A stretch of DNA of 64,000 bases, from contig NZ_OZ040189.1 in assembly GCF_964048965.1 (NCBI RefSeq), positions 1,054,001-1,118,000 of the forward strand. Direction: 5' to 3'. The position numbers were made by a program, and so were the translations under genes. Of the stretch, positions 32,992 through 42,291 are shown one piece after another (within the stretch, counting starts at the first letter, position 1; every line of letters begins with the position of its first letter). The notes under the pieces were generated by a model, which ran no database searches, was not told the DNA's origin, and worked only from the letters and a program-made list of their open reading frames with translations. The DNA is from Tenacibaculum sp. 190130A14a. Lineage in GTDB: Bacteria; Bacteroidota; Bacteroidia; Flavobacteriales; Flavobacteriaceae.

Positions 32992-35175
32992 TTAGTCTAA
33001 AATGATCTTTTTAGTTGTTTTCCCTTTATTTGAGTTTATTTCAACAACATATACCCCTGTAGTTAAGGAAGGTATATCTAAAGTTGAAACACCATCTGAA
33101 TCAAAATCTTTTCTGATAACTTCTTTACCAAGTATTGAGTAAACTTTTAAAGAAGCTTTGTTTTGTTGTACTCCTACAATAGTTAATGTGTTAGGAGCAG
33201 ACTTGTAAACACTTACATCTATAGTAGATAAATCTAAAGGAGCATCTAATTTTAAAGATGTTATATGTAAATAAAATTGCCCAATACCGTTTGCATCTTC
33301 ATTAAGTGTTATTTTATAAGATGTGTCTGACAAATTGGTAAATTCATTATTTTTACGATCTTCTAAGTACACATAGAATGTATCTGAAAGGTTTTCAGAA
33401 GTAATGCTAAATTCAATTTCTTTACCAGCTTTTGCATTTAAACCTACAGGAATCACAGAACGATTCATGTCGTTTTTAGGTAATGATTGTATTGCATAGT
33501 TAACTCCGTCATTATCTGATACCAGTTGCGAGTATACAGCAAAATTATTTGTAGTACCACTAAACATCTTACCATCATAACCATTATCGAAACCTTTAGT
33601 AGTACCATCAATAAAGTAAAATTTAGTTTTACTGGTTTCTTTATTTGCAGAAATGTTTAAGTGAATTTCTGACTTTGAGTTAGACTTTTGAAAAGTATCT
33701 GTGGTTTCGTGACTTAAATCAGCTGTTTGAAAAGTTACGCTACCTCCAGTACCACATTCTACAAAGAAAGCTTGTCCTGGCGCGATTTTAAAATCATCTG
33801 CAGTAACTTTAGTTTCATAACTACCTGTAGCTTGATTCCATACCCATAAAGTTTGAGAAGTTAATAAACCTGAGTTATCTGGTAAAAATCCACCCGTACC
33901 ACTATTTAAAAACGCAGTAAATGGATTCCCCACTAAATTAAATCCAGTTGTTCCAATAGATATTGATCTTGTTACATTAGAGTTATGTACAGTTCCTGTG
34001 AAAGCTAAATTACCAGCAGCAGCTAGTTTAATAGAATATCCTTGTCCATTATTCAAAGTCCCTGAAGAACTTGTAGTTTGATATATCCATCTTGAACCCG
34101 CAGCTTGTGTGTTATCATAAGGAGCTAATCCAATTCTTCCCGCAACAGAACCTGAAGCAAAATTATTATTGGTTCTTAAGTCTGTAATGCTTTCTCCAGA
34201 AACAGGAGAAGATACGAGGTACCAGTTGGTAGTTCCAATACTTCTTGTATATGTGGTAGGTCCTGTGACCGAAGCTGTGGCTATTAAAGAAGCTCCAGAA
34301 GCAATACTTATAGAGTTTACGGTAACTGAACTTGAAATAGTAGGGTAATTGGTTAAACCATTTGGAATTGTGACATCTGTACCAGATGTAGGAACAGCCC
34401 CAGTACTCCAATTGGCTACATTATTCCAGTCGTTACTAGAAGCTCCACTCCATGTGGCAACATCTGAAAATGCAGTTCCATTGAAAGAGGTGGGAACACC
34501 TGTAGGAAAAGTAAAGGCTCCAGTAGTCCAGTTTGCAGGATTATTAATCATTGCTGCACAATCTCCTAAGGAAGAGTTACATGTTGTAGACCCAGAATAG
34601 TATCCTAAGTTAGATGTTACAATAGCAGTACTTCCATCTGTTAATCCCGTACCTGATAATGTAGCTAAAGGTGGAGTAGAACCAAAACCTCCATAAAAAG
34701 TAAGGAAAGTCGTAGCACTACGAGTAGTTCCTGTAGTAGTACCTAGGTATGCAAACAATTGATCACCTGCAGCTAAATTAAATCCACCATTGGTCTCGAC
34801 CACAGCTCCTATATTAGCAGTAGGTGAATCATTTCCACTACTTACCTGAATTACGGTTCCTGCACTAATTGTACTTCCAGTACTATTGGTCCAAGTGTTA
34901 TTTCCTTCAGATGTTTGAGAATTAAATCCAGCTCCAGTCCATTCTTCATCATCAAAAATAATAGAGGTACCTGCTGTACAGTCATCTAAAAGAAGAAAAG
35001 CATAATCAGACTTTGAAGTTGGAGAAGTTAGTTTGTTGAAAGCAACTATGGCGATATCACCTGCTGCATCAATTGTACCATTATTGTTTTGGGCACATAA
35101 TTTTCCATTAACAAGGAATAGTAATAATAAAACGCATAGTGGTTTTATTACTACAGTAGTAGTTTTAATTTTCAT
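32992..35175 (-). CDS. T9SS type A sorting domain surface protein
   Basis: A 727-residue exported protein: signal peptide (cleavage near CA-QN), an N-terminal region DIAIVAFNKLTSPTSKSDYAFLLLDD, a long Ser/Thr/Gly-rich middle, and a C-terminal type IX sorting domain of about 75 residues (LKVYSILGKEVIRKDF, GVYVVEINSNKGKTTKKIIL). It would cross the outer membrane by T9SS and be anchored or released. No catalytic motif is seen; adhesion or matrix roles are possible. It is the first gene of the run leading into the 57-residue peptide gene. A -7-like TATCTTTA (35203-35210, minus strand) lies 28 bases upstream of the ATG. Confidence 0.88.
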   Translation of the reverse strand: MKIKTTTVVIKPLCVLLLLFLVNGKLCAQNNNGTIDAAGDIAIVAFNKLTSPTSKSDYAFLLLDDCTAGTSIIFDDEEWTGAGFNSQTSEGNNTWTNSTGSTISAGTVIQVSSGNDSPTANIGAVVETNGGFNLAAGDQLFAYLGTTTGTTRSATTFLTFYGGFGSTPPLATLSGTGLTDGSTAIVTSNLGYYSGSTTCNSSLGDCAAMINNPANWTTGAFTFPTGVPTSFNGTAFSDVATWSGASSNDWNNVANWSTGAVPTSGTDVTIPNGLTNYPTISSSVTVNSISIASGASLIATASVTGPTTYTRSIGTTNWYLVSSPVSGESITDLRTNNNFASGSVAGRIGLAPYDNTQAAGSRWIYQTTSSSGTLNNGQGYSIKLAAAGNLAFTGTVHNSNVTRSISIGTTGFNLVGNPFTAFLNSGTGGFLPDNSGLLTSQTLWVWNQATGSYETKVTADDFKIAPGQAFFVECGTGGSVTFQTADLSHETTDTFQKSNSKSEIHLNISANKETSKTKFYFIDGTTKGFDNGYDGKMFSGTTNNFAVYSQLVSDNDGVNYAIQSLPKNDMNRSVIPVGLNAKAGKEIEFSITSENLSDTFYVYLEDRKNNEFTNLSDTSYKITLNEDANGIGQFYLHITSLKLDAPLDLSTIDVSVYKSAPNTLTIVGVQQNKASLKVYSILGKEVIRKDFDSDGVSTLDIPSLTTGVYVVEINSNKGKTTKKIILD

Positions 35176-35225
35176 TTTATGATTGATTTTCGGGTTACCG
35201 TCTAAAGATAATTTTTTTTTTATAA

Positions 35226-35256
35226 AAAACCTCTAAAATTTTGTTTTAGAGGTTTT
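35226..35256 (-). terminator. terminator of the tail-collar gene
   Basis: A 13-bp stem (35226-35238 with 35244-35256), a 5-nt loop and a T run on the minus strand. It separates the tail-collar gene from the T9SS gene downstream. Confidence 0.88.
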
Positions 35257-35290
35257 GGTAAAATCTTATATCGTTCAACGGAAACGATTA

Positions 35291-35947
35291 TTAATTTCTT
35301 GATGGAAATACACCTTGTAGGCATATGATATAACGAACAGTAGTAAAAGGTTGTCTATTGTCAAAAGATTGATTACCTCCTGTATTTCCAATAAGACCAT
35401 TACCTGTAAGAACAATAGGAACATTTCGCCCACCATATATTGCATTAGGTGTTGCTTCTGAAGAAAAACGATCAGCTCCGGTATTGGCTAAAACACCTGC
35501 ACCTGGATTTGATTCATCTTCATTTCCTGCTTCTGTATTAACTGGAATCAGCGCACTCCCGGTAACATTTGCTAATGACATCATATGATTATGACTTGGT
35601 ATTTGAGTAATGTTTAATGTTCTCAATTCAGATCCTCCTTTAGCCCCTTGTCTGTAATCTTGTAATCCAGGTCCTCTTCCTGCACTGATAGCTACCCTAC
35701 CTCTTAAATCTGGTAAACCAAAAGTTGTTCTTCCGTCTCCTCCGTATGTTGTTCCTAGTATTGAAAATAAAGCAGTGTTTTGAGAAATTGCTAATAATTG
35801 TCCTTCACAAAAAGCCCACCCTCTTGGAGCAAAATTTCCTCCGAACATTTTAATTTCTCCAAGAAATCCTTCTTGTTGAGCATTGATGTTGGTGATTGAT
35901 AAAAATACTAGTAGTATTCCCCCGAATAATTTAGTTTTTAAATTCAT
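35291..35947 (-). CDS. secreted phage tail-collar domain protein (MdpB-like)
   Basis: A 218-residue protein with signal peptide (MNLKTKLFGGILLVFLSITNINA-QQ) and a tail-collar domain: FLGEIKMFGGNFAPRGWAFCEGQLL, ALFSILGTTYGGDGRTTFGLPDLRGR, QIPSHNH and the terminal NRQPFTTVRYIICLQG. These match microcystin-dependent protein MdpB-like and phage tail-fibre collar proteins. Unlike the phage forms it carries a signal peptide and stands alone with its own promoter and terminator, so it is a cellular exported protein. The function is unknown; surface attachment is a guess. Confidence 0.85.
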   Translation of the reverse strand: MNLKTKLFGGILLVFLSITNINAQQEGFLGEIKMFGGNFAPRGWAFCEGQLLAISQNTALFSILGTTYGGDGRTTFGLPDLRGRVAISAGRGPGLQDYRQGAKGGSELRTLNITQIPSHNHMMSLANVTGSALIPVNTEAGNEDESNPGAGVLANTGADRFSSEATPNAIYGGRNVPIVLTGNGLIGNTGGNQSFDNRQPFTTVRYIICLQGVFPSRN

Positions 35948-35980
35948 AATAAATAAGTTTAGATTAGTTTTTACTTACTA

Positions 35981-35988
35981 CAAATTTA
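35981..35988 (-). promoter_or_regulatory. -7 element for the tail-collar gene
   Basis: TAAATTTG on the minus strand matches TAnnTTTG exactly, 33 bases before the ATG at 35947. The -33 position is TTTT-rich rather than TTTG. Confidence 0.5.
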
Positions 35989-36073
35989 TTTTGAAAACTT
36001 CTTCGATAACTAAAATGATACCTTAGTGTAAATCATATAGGCATATGTGTAGCTTGATTTGTCACAAGTGTAT

Positions 36074-37573
36074 TTAGTTCTTTCTCCAGAAAAAAGGAGT
36101 TAATAAGATTAATACAGTAAATAACTCTAAACGCCCTATAAGCATTAGGAATGAGCAAAACCATTTGGCTCCAACAGAAAGGTGTGAGAAATTATCTACA
36201 GGACTTACTGTACCTATGGCAGGCCCAATATTTCCTAGAGAAGAGGCACAAGCACCAATAGCGGAAATAAAGTCAAGTCCTAAGAAAGCTAAAATCACCG
36301 TTCCAATAATGAATATGAGCATATATAGGATAAAAAAGGATAAAATATTGAATACAATATTTTGACTAACGGCCTTCCCATCATAACGAACAGGTATAAT
36401 GGCATTAGGATGTAGTGATTTTTTAAACTCTAAAAAGCTATTCTTAAGCATTACTATATGACGTACTATTTTTACACCTCCTGATGTTGATCCTGCAGAT
36501 CCTCCTAGAAAGAATAAAGAGAAGAATAAAGCTGTAATAAAAAAGCTCCACATGGTAAAATCTGCAGTTACGAAACCGGTGGTTGTTACAACAGAGATAA
36601 CAGCAAACAAAGCATGTCTTATAGCGCTCTCTGTTTTTCCCCAAACCATTGGGTGTTCTATACTAGTTTGTAAGGAAGGATCTTGGAAAAATAATATAAC
36701 AATGGTCACAATTGTAGAAATCAAAAGAATTCCTACGGCGTAATATTTAAATTCTTCACTTTGAATTACTTTTTGAACTTTTCCTTTTAATGCAAAATAG
36801 GTAAGGACAAAGTTCGTACCTGCTACAAACATGAAAAAGATAATGATATACTGAATTAAAGGAGTTCCATTCCAATGAGCAACACTCGCATTTTTTGTAG
36901 AGAATCCACCAGTACTAACGGTGGCCATGGCATGGTTAATAGCATCAAACCATGTCATACCAGCTACTTTTAAAAGTAAGAATTCTACTACAGTAAGGAG
37001 CACATAAATTAACCATAGTCGTTTAGCAGTGTCTGTAATTCGAGGGTGTAGCTTATCTGCTGAAGGTCCTGGAGCTTCAGCCATAAAAAGCTGCATTCCT
37101 CCAATACCTAATAAAGGCAAAATGGCAATGGTTAATACAATTATTCCCATACCTCCAATCCAATGAGTTGCACTACGCCAAAACAAAATTCCCTTGGGCA
37201 TAGATTCTATGTCTGTTAATATTGAAGAACCAGTTGTAGAATAACCAGAGATGGTTTCAAAAAAAGCATCAGTAACACTTGGAATAGCTCCGGTAAAAAT
37301 GTAAGGAAGCATTCCGGTAAATGAAAGAGTTAACCATCCTAACGTAACGATTAAATATCCTTCTTTTTTCTGAATGTTTTTTTGTTGAGGTTTATTGAAA
37401 AAATATAGTAATAAACCGATAGATACAGTAACAATTCCAGCATTTAAGAATCCCCACTTAGCTTCATCATTAAAATAAAAACTAAAAGGAATAGATAACC
37501 ACATGAATAATCCGTTCAAAACGGCTGTGATACCCAAAAAACGGTAAATAAGTTTGGTGTTAAGATTTTCCAT
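36074..37573 (-). CDS. trkH: TrkH family potassium uptake channel subunit
   Basis: A 499-residue integral membrane protein with about 10-12 transmembrane segments. It carries the four pore loops of the Trk/Ktr family, with selectivity-filter glycines in SGYSTTGSSIL, ATVSTGGFSTKN, VVTTTGFVTAD and SSLGNIGPAIG. It moves K+ across the inner membrane, gated by the TrkA subunit encoded just upstream, whose gene overlaps it by 14 bases. Confidence 0.95.
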   Translation of the reverse strand: MENLNTKLIYRFLGITAVLNGLFMWLSIPFSFYFNDEAKWGFLNAGIVTVSIGLLLYFFNKPQQKNIQKKEGYLIVTLGWLTLSFTGMLPYIFTGAIPSVTDAFFETISGYSTTGSSILTDIESMPKGILFWRSATHWIGGMGIIVLTIAILPLLGIGGMQLFMAEAPGPSADKLHPRITDTAKRLWLIYVLLTVVEFLLLKVAGMTWFDAINHAMATVSTGGFSTKNASVAHWNGTPLIQYIIIFFMFVAGTNFVLTYFALKGKVQKVIQSEEFKYYAVGILLISTIVTIVILFFQDPSLQTSIEHPMVWGKTESAIRHALFAVISVVTTTGFVTADFTMWSFFITALFFSLFFLGGSAGSTSGGVKIVRHIVMLKNSFLEFKKSLHPNAIIPVRYDGKAVSQNIVFNILSFFILYMLIFIIGTVILAFLGLDFISAIGACASSLGNIGPAIGTVSPVDNFSHLSVGAKWFCSFLMLIGRLELFTVLILLTPFFWRKN

Positions 37574-38918
37574 TATTGAATAAATCTTCTACAATTGATA
37601 TGGCTTCTGGTAAACAAAAAACAATGGCTTTATCTCCACTTTGTAATTGAAAATCTCCAAAAGACATTAAAGGTTTTTCATCTCTAATAACTCCTCCAAA
37701 TACCGCTTCTCTAGGAAAACGTAGATCTTTAATTGGAGCTTTGGTTACTTTAGCGTTTGGTTGCACTTCAAATTCGAAAACTTCAGCATCAATATTATGT
37801 AAATTTGCTAATGCTAATATTTCTCCTTTGCGTATATGTCTAAAAATATTACTAGCAGCAATTAATTTTTTATTAATAAGGGTATCTATACCAATGGTTT
37901 GAGAGATATTGATATAGTCCATGTTTTCCACTAGGGCAACAGTTTTCTTAACTCCTTTTGATTTGGCTACTAAACAAGACATGATATTTGTTTCAGAATC
38001 TCCAGTAACGGCAATAAAAGCATCCATATTTCGAATGTTTTCACCTTCCAAAAGCTCTAAATCTCTACCATCTCCATTAATAACTAATGTATGACGTAGC
38101 TCTTCTGCTAAACTCAATGCCTTTTCTTTTTTACGCTCAATCAGTTTAACGTTAAAATTATCTTTACATAAGTTTCTAGCAGTTTTATGTCCAATGCTAC
38201 TACCTCCTAAAATCATAACATTTTTAATTTCAATATGTTCTTTACCAATAATTGGGTATAACTTATCAATGCTATAATTAGGAACAGAGAAATATACTTG
38301 GTCGTTCATTTTATATACTGTGTCACCACGTGGAATAATAGTTTGTGCTATTCCTTCTCGCTTAATTGCAATAGTAATAAAATCAACAATGCTAAACTTT
38401 TCTTTAGCCTCTTTAACTGTTAAATCTAAAATGGGAGATTTATATCCCAAGGTAGTTCCCATGACATTAAAAACACCATTTTCGAAAGCAACAGTGTCGT
38501 TAAATGAAGATTGACGTAAAAGAAGATTAATCTCTTCTGCAGCTAATTCTTCTGGAGAAATCATAAAATCAACTCCATAATCCTGGAAATTAATACAGTC
38601 GTTTTTTAAAAATTCAGGATTATTAATTCTAGCAATTGTTTTTTTAACACCTAAAGCTTTTCCTATAACAGAAATGGTAAAATTAGTATTTTGACTTTCT
38701 GTTACTGCTAACAACAAATCTGCAGATGCAATACCTATTTCTTTTAATAAGTTAATAGAAGTAGCATCACCTTTTTTGGTAATAACATCTAAATGATTGT
38801 TGATATAATTAAGTTTCTCTCCATCAAAATCGATAACATAAGTATCTTGAGATTCATAAGAGAGAAGTTTAGCTAAGTGAAATCCAACATCTCCAGCTCC
38901 GGCGATGATTATTTTCAT
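37560..38918 (-). CDS. trkA: Trk potassium system regulatory subunit TrkA
   Basis: A 452-residue cytoplasmic ring protein with two RCK units. The first NAD-binding motif is IIAGAGDVGFHLAKLL at the N-terminus (YVIDFD follows), and the second is VMILGGSSIGHKTARNL near residue 230; each RCK-N is followed by an RCK-C domain. It gates TrkH in response to nucleotides. It is the first gene of a two-gene unit with a well-formed promoter directly upstream. Confidence 0.95.
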   Translation of the reverse strand: MKIIIAGAGDVGFHLAKLLSYESQDTYVIDFDGEKLNYINNHLDVITKKGDATSINLLKEIGIASADLLLAVTESQNTNFTISVIGKALGVKKTIARINNPEFLKNDCINFQDYGVDFMISPEELAAEEINLLLRQSSFNDTVAFENGVFNVMGTTLGYKSPILDLTVKEAKEKFSIVDFITIAIKREGIAQTIIPRGDTVYKMNDQVYFSVPNYSIDKLYPIIGKEHIEIKNVMILGGSSIGHKTARNLCKDNFNVKLIERKKEKALSLAEELRHTLVINGDGRDLELLEGENIRNMDAFIAVTGDSETNIMSCLVAKSKGVKKTVALVENMDYINISQTIGIDTLINKKLIAASNIFRHIRKGEILALANLHNIDAEVFEFEVQPNAKVTKAPIKDLRFPREAVFGGVIRDEKPLMSFGDFQLQSGDKAIVFCLPEAISIVEDLFNNGKS

Positions 38919-38943
38919 AATACGTTACAAATGGGAATAAGAG

Positions 38944-38975
38944 CAAAGATACTGTGCTTGTTCTTGTTGTGCAAA
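38944..38975 (-). promoter_or_regulatory. trkA promoter
   Basis: On the minus strand: -33 TTTG (38975-38972), a 20-nt spacer, and TATCTTTG (38951-38944), an exact TAnnTTTG. It ends 25 bases before the trkA ATG. This also shows that a 120-residue antisense ORF across this region is not a gene. Confidence 0.65.
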
Positions 38976-39011
38976 AAAAGAACTATATTTATCATTAAGA
39001 AAAGAAAAGCT

Positions 39012-39701
39012 ATGAAAAATAAATATTCCATTAAATCTTGGGCTTTAGATGATAGACCAAGAGAGAGATTAGTATTAAAAGGGAAGTTTTCACTTTCAGA
39101 TACAGAGCTGTTAGCTATATTAATACGATCTGGAAATAGAGAAGAATCTGCTGTAGATTTAGCCAAACGAATGCTCTTGTCGGTAAATAATAGCTTACAT
39201 AAACTTTCTAAGTTATCTATTGAAGAACTTATGAATTTTAAAGGTATTGGAGAAGCAAAAGCCGTTAGTATTGTCACTGCATTAGAATTAGGAAAACGAA
39301 GACAGTTTCAAACCAATGAAGTAAAACCAAAAGTGTCTTGTTCTAAAGATGTATTTCTTGTTACGCAACCGTTAATTGGAGATTTAAGCCACGAAGAGTT
39401 TTGGGTGCTTTTTTTTAACAATGCCAATGAAATTATAGCCAAACAGCAACTTAGTAAGGGAGGTTTTACAGGAACAATTGTAGACATACGGTTGTTGTTT
39501 AAGAGGGCTTTAGAATTACAATCAATTGCAATTATAGTCTGTCATAATCATCCTTCAGGAAAACTAAAGCCAAGTAAATCAGATATTCATCTTACTAGAA
39601 AGATTAAAAAAGCTGGAGAAACCTTAGACATTAAATTACTAGATCATTTAATAATTACCGAAAAAGCGTATTTTAGCTTTGTTGATGAAGGTGTTTTGTA
39701 A
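39012..39701 (+). CDS. radC: RadC family JAMM-domain protein
   Basis: A 229-residue protein from ATG 39012 (MKNKYSIKSWALDDRPRERL), the standard RadC start; a longer frame from 38877 runs through the trkA promoter and is rejected. There is a helix-hairpin-helix near residues 60-90 (LMNFKGIGEAKAVSIVTALELGKR) and a JAB/JAMM metallo-domain with HNHPSGKLKPSKSD, the H-x-H...S...D zinc set. Originally named for DNA repair, its true role is unsettled. It leads a run of plus-strand genes with short gaps extending to 44401. Confidence 0.93.
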   Translation: MKNKYSIKSWALDDRPRERLVLKGKFSLSDTELLAILIRSGNREESAVDLAKRMLLSVNNSLHKLSKLSIEELMNFKGIGEAKAVSIVTALELGKRRQFQTNEVKPKVSCSKDVFLVTQPLIGDLSHEEFWVLFFNNANEIIAKQQLSKGGFTGTIVDIRLLFKRALELQSIAIIVCHNHPSGKLKPSKSDIHLTRKIKKAGETLDIKLLDHLIITEKAYFSFVDEGVL

Positions 39702-39718
39702 TGATTTTTTAGTAACGT

Positions 39719-41026
39719 ATGATACTTATTTACTCACATAAAGTAACTCCAAGAATTCGGTATATCTTTAAACATATTTTTACCAGAATTTTATTAATTG
39801 ATATAGATTTTACCACAAAAGTAGAGGATTTTGTTGCTTTTAATGGGCCTAAGTTATCTTATAATAAGGTTCCATTAGGAAAGGAGTTTTTTATTCGAAG
39901 TCATGATCTACTTTTTCAACAAGGGGTAAGAGATGTTGATATTCATATAGAAAAATGGGAAGGGATACCCAGTTTCTTTTCAGCAGGGGAGAGGTCGGCA
40001 ATCCCTTTTGATATTTTCGCTGCTAGTTTTTACTTAATTACTAGATATGAAGAATATCTGCCGCATATAAAGGATAATCATGGACGATTTACAGCCAAAG
40101 AGAGTATTGCGTATCAACATGGTTTTTTGGAAAAACCGCTTATAGATATTTGGGCTTACAAGTTAAGGAAGGTTTTACAAGAAAAGTATCCTGATTATCA
40201 GTACCAAGAAAGAGTATATAAGTATATATCAACAATTGATGTAGATAATGCTTATTGTTATAAACACAAAGGAATTATTAGAACGATAGCAGGTTTTTTG
40301 AAGGATGCTTCACAGTTTAAAATATTTAATTTATGGGATCGCTTTGCGGTTAGGTTTGGAATAAAAAAAGATCCATTTTACACTTTTAATGAGATTTTGG
40401 ACTTAAGAAAAGAATTGAATATTAGAACCATTTTCTTTTTCTTAATTGGAGATTATACAACCTATGATACTAATGTGTCAACATCAAAAAGCAAGTTTAA
40501 ATTGTTGATTAAAGAAATGGTTGACTATGCAAGAGTAGGATTGCATCCTTCGTATTACACATCTACAGATATTGTTATGCTCAAAAAAGAAAAAGAGCGT
40601 TTGGAGAACATAACTAATATGCCCATTATAAGATCTAGACAACATTATTTGAAGTTTAATTTGCCAGATACGTATCAACGATTGATAGATTTAGAAATAA
40701 AAGAAGACTATTCCATGGGATATGCAAGTCATGTAGGCTTTCGAGCAAGTACTTGTACCCCTTATTATTTTTATGATTTGGACTTTGAGATTCAGACTCC
40801 ATTGAAAATTTTCCCGTTTGCTCTAATGGATACAACTCTTAATGACTACATGAAGTTAACACCGAAGCAGTCTTTAGGAAAAATAAGAGATATTAAAAAC
40901 GAAGTTAAACGAGTAAACGGAACATTAATTACGCTGTTTCATAATGAAAGTTTGAGTAATTATCAAAGATGGAAAGGTTGGAAACGAGTATACGGTACCA
41001 TGTTAAAAATGGTGAAAAATGACTAA
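39719..41026 (+). CDS. polysaccharide deacetylase family protein
   Basis: A 435-residue protein of the NodB-type deacetylase group found in Bacteroidota surface-polysaccharide loci. The C-terminal part has STIDVDNAYCYKHKG (metal-binding Asp), VGLHPSYYTSTD (His metal ligand) and TLITLFHNESLSNY near the end. The N-terminal 150 residues resemble the accessory domain that precedes these deacetylases. No signal peptide is evident, so the location is uncertain. The likely reaction is removal of N-acetyl groups from a glycan or lipid-linked sugar. It lies 17 bases after radC. Confidence 0.75.
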   Translation: MILIYSHKVTPRIRYIFKHIFTRILLIDIDFTTKVEDFVAFNGPKLSYNKVPLGKEFFIRSHDLLFQQGVRDVDIHIEKWEGIPSFFSAGERSAIPFDIFAASFYLITRYEEYLPHIKDNHGRFTAKESIAYQHGFLEKPLIDIWAYKLRKVLQEKYPDYQYQERVYKYISTIDVDNAYCYKHKGIIRTIAGFLKDASQFKIFNLWDRFAVRFGIKKDPFYTFNEILDLRKELNIRTIFFFLIGDYTTYDTNVSTSKSKFKLLIKEMVDYARVGLHPSYYTSTDIVMLKKEKERLENITNMPIIRSRQHYLKFNLPDTYQRLIDLEIKEDYSMGYASHVGFRASTCTPYYFYDLDFEIQTPLKIFPFALMDTTLNDYMKLTPKQSLGKIRDIKNEVKRVNGTLITLFHNESLSNYQRWKGWKRVYGTMLKMVKND

Positions 41027-41036
41027 ATAATTATTT

Positions 41037-41717
41037 ATGCTAAGTGTTAAACATATTTTCTTCGATTTAGATCATACATTATGGGATTTTGATAAAAATT
41101 CCAAGCTTACATTCAAACAAATATTTGAAGAGCAACAAATTGATCTCAATATTGATGTTTTTCTGGAAGTATATATGCCCATAAACTTTGAATATTGGAG
41201 GTTATATAGAGAAGATAAAATTGAAAAAGAAGCGTTGAGATATGGAAGACTGAAAGATACATTTGATCAGTTGAAATTTAGTGCTACTGATGATTTAATA
41301 CATCAAATTTCACATGATTATATAAGTTATTTACCAAATTATAATTATTTAATTGATGGAACTATAGAGCTTCTTGAATACCTAAAGCCTAAATATGAGT
41401 TGCACATTATAACCAACGGTTTTGAAGAGGTGCAAAATTTGAAGTTGGAAGAATCGGGAATTAAAAAATATTTTAATGAGATTATAACTTCAGAGGAAGT
41501 AGGAGTTAAAAAACCAAATGTGAAGGTTTTTGAGTATGCCTTTGAAAGAGCGGCTTGTTTGGCTCATGAATCAATAATGATTGGAGATAGTTATGAAGCT
41601 GATGTGTTAGGAGGAATAAATGCTGGTATGTTAGCCGTTTATTTTAATCCTGAAAAAAAGGAGGAAAATGGAGTCTTATCAATAGCTAAACTGAGTCAAT
41701 TAAAGCAATATTTGTAG
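41037..41717 (+). CDS. YjjG-family HAD nucleotidase
   Basis: A 226-residue HAD-superfamily phosphatase of the YjjG family, which hydrolyses noncanonical pyrimidine nucleotides. Motif I is FFDLDHTLWDFD with nucleophile and acid Asp, motif II is IITNGFEE, and the motif III/IV region is VGVKKPNVKVFEYAFE then IMIGDSYEADVLGG. The length is typical. It is cytoplasmic and follows the deacetylase gene by 10 bases. Confidence 0.88.
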   Translation: MLSVKHIFFDLDHTLWDFDKNSKLTFKQIFEEQQIDLNIDVFLEVYMPINFEYWRLYREDKIEKEALRYGRLKDTFDQLKFSATDDLIHQISHDYISYLPNYNYLIDGTIELLEYLKPKYELHIITNGFEEVQNLKLEESGIKKYFNEIITSEEVGVKKPNVKVFEYAFERAACLAHESIMIGDSYEADVLGGINAGMLAVYFNPEKKEENGVLSIAKLSQLKQYL

Positions 41718-41737
41718 CGGTACATCGTTTTTTATTT

Positions 41738-42286
41738 ATGAAAATCAATTTTTTTCTTCCAATTTTAATGGTAATTACAATGGGATTTTCCTCTTGTGTA
41801 AAAGATATTAACCTAGATCAAGTGAATGATTTCAACTCTGAGCCTAGATACATTGCATCATTGGTGTATTTTAAAATTCCAGCACTGGGTTTTTTGGATA
41901 GTTCTAACAATGAAATCACAACTTCAATATCAGACGAAACAAGGCTAGATCTTATTGAAGAAGAAGTTTTTCAAAAATATTTAAAAGAAGTAAAGTTAGA
42001 TTTCGAAATATCAAATCCTTTTGATAGAAATATTCAAGTTGAATTGCAGTTTTTAGATGAAGCAAATGGTATTACATATCAAATAGGCCCTATTTTGATT
42101 CCTGCAAAAACAGCTAAAGTTGTTTACCAAGAAACAATATCTGTAGCTGGAACTCCACAATTTTTAAATAGTAGAAACATTAAGGTATTGTCACAATTAA
42201 TAACGACTACAGGTTCTCCAATTGAAGCAAATAACACAGAGGAATTTGAATTTAAATCTGCGGGAACTTTTACTTTTCAAATATAA
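41738..42286 (+). CDS. Flavobacteria-type lipoprotein of unknown function
   Basis: A 182-residue predicted lipoprotein (MKINFFLPILMVITMGFSSC) with a mature part rich in beta strands (VKLDFEISNPFDRNIQVELQ, TYQIGPILIPAKTAKVVY). It does not match a family I can name with confidence. It lies 5 bases before the DUF5723 gene and is probably co-expressed with it, so it may be a cell-envelope partner of that protein. Confidence 0.65.
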   Translation: MKINFFLPILMVITMGFSSCVKDINLDQVNDFNSEPRYIASLVYFKIPALGFLDSSNNEITTSISDETRLDLIEEEVFQKYLKEVKLDFEISNPFDRNIQVELQFLDEANGITYQIGPILIPAKTAKVVYQETISVAGTPQFLNSRNIKVLSQLITTTGSPIEANNTEEFEFKSAGTFTFQI

Positions 42287-42291
42287 TACCA

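Noticed and set aside
35291..35947. Prophage remnant
   Set aside because: There is a signal peptide, a dedicated promoter and terminator, and no other phage gene nearby.
38877..39011. Longer RadC N-terminus
   Set aside because: The extra 45 codons run through trkA coding sequence and its promoter; family members start at the MKNKYSIKSWALDDRPRE-type position.
38915..39277. 120-residue minus-strand ORF antisense to radC
   Set aside because: It covers the trkA promoter and the RadC coding frame and has no recognisable domain; it is a shadow ORF.
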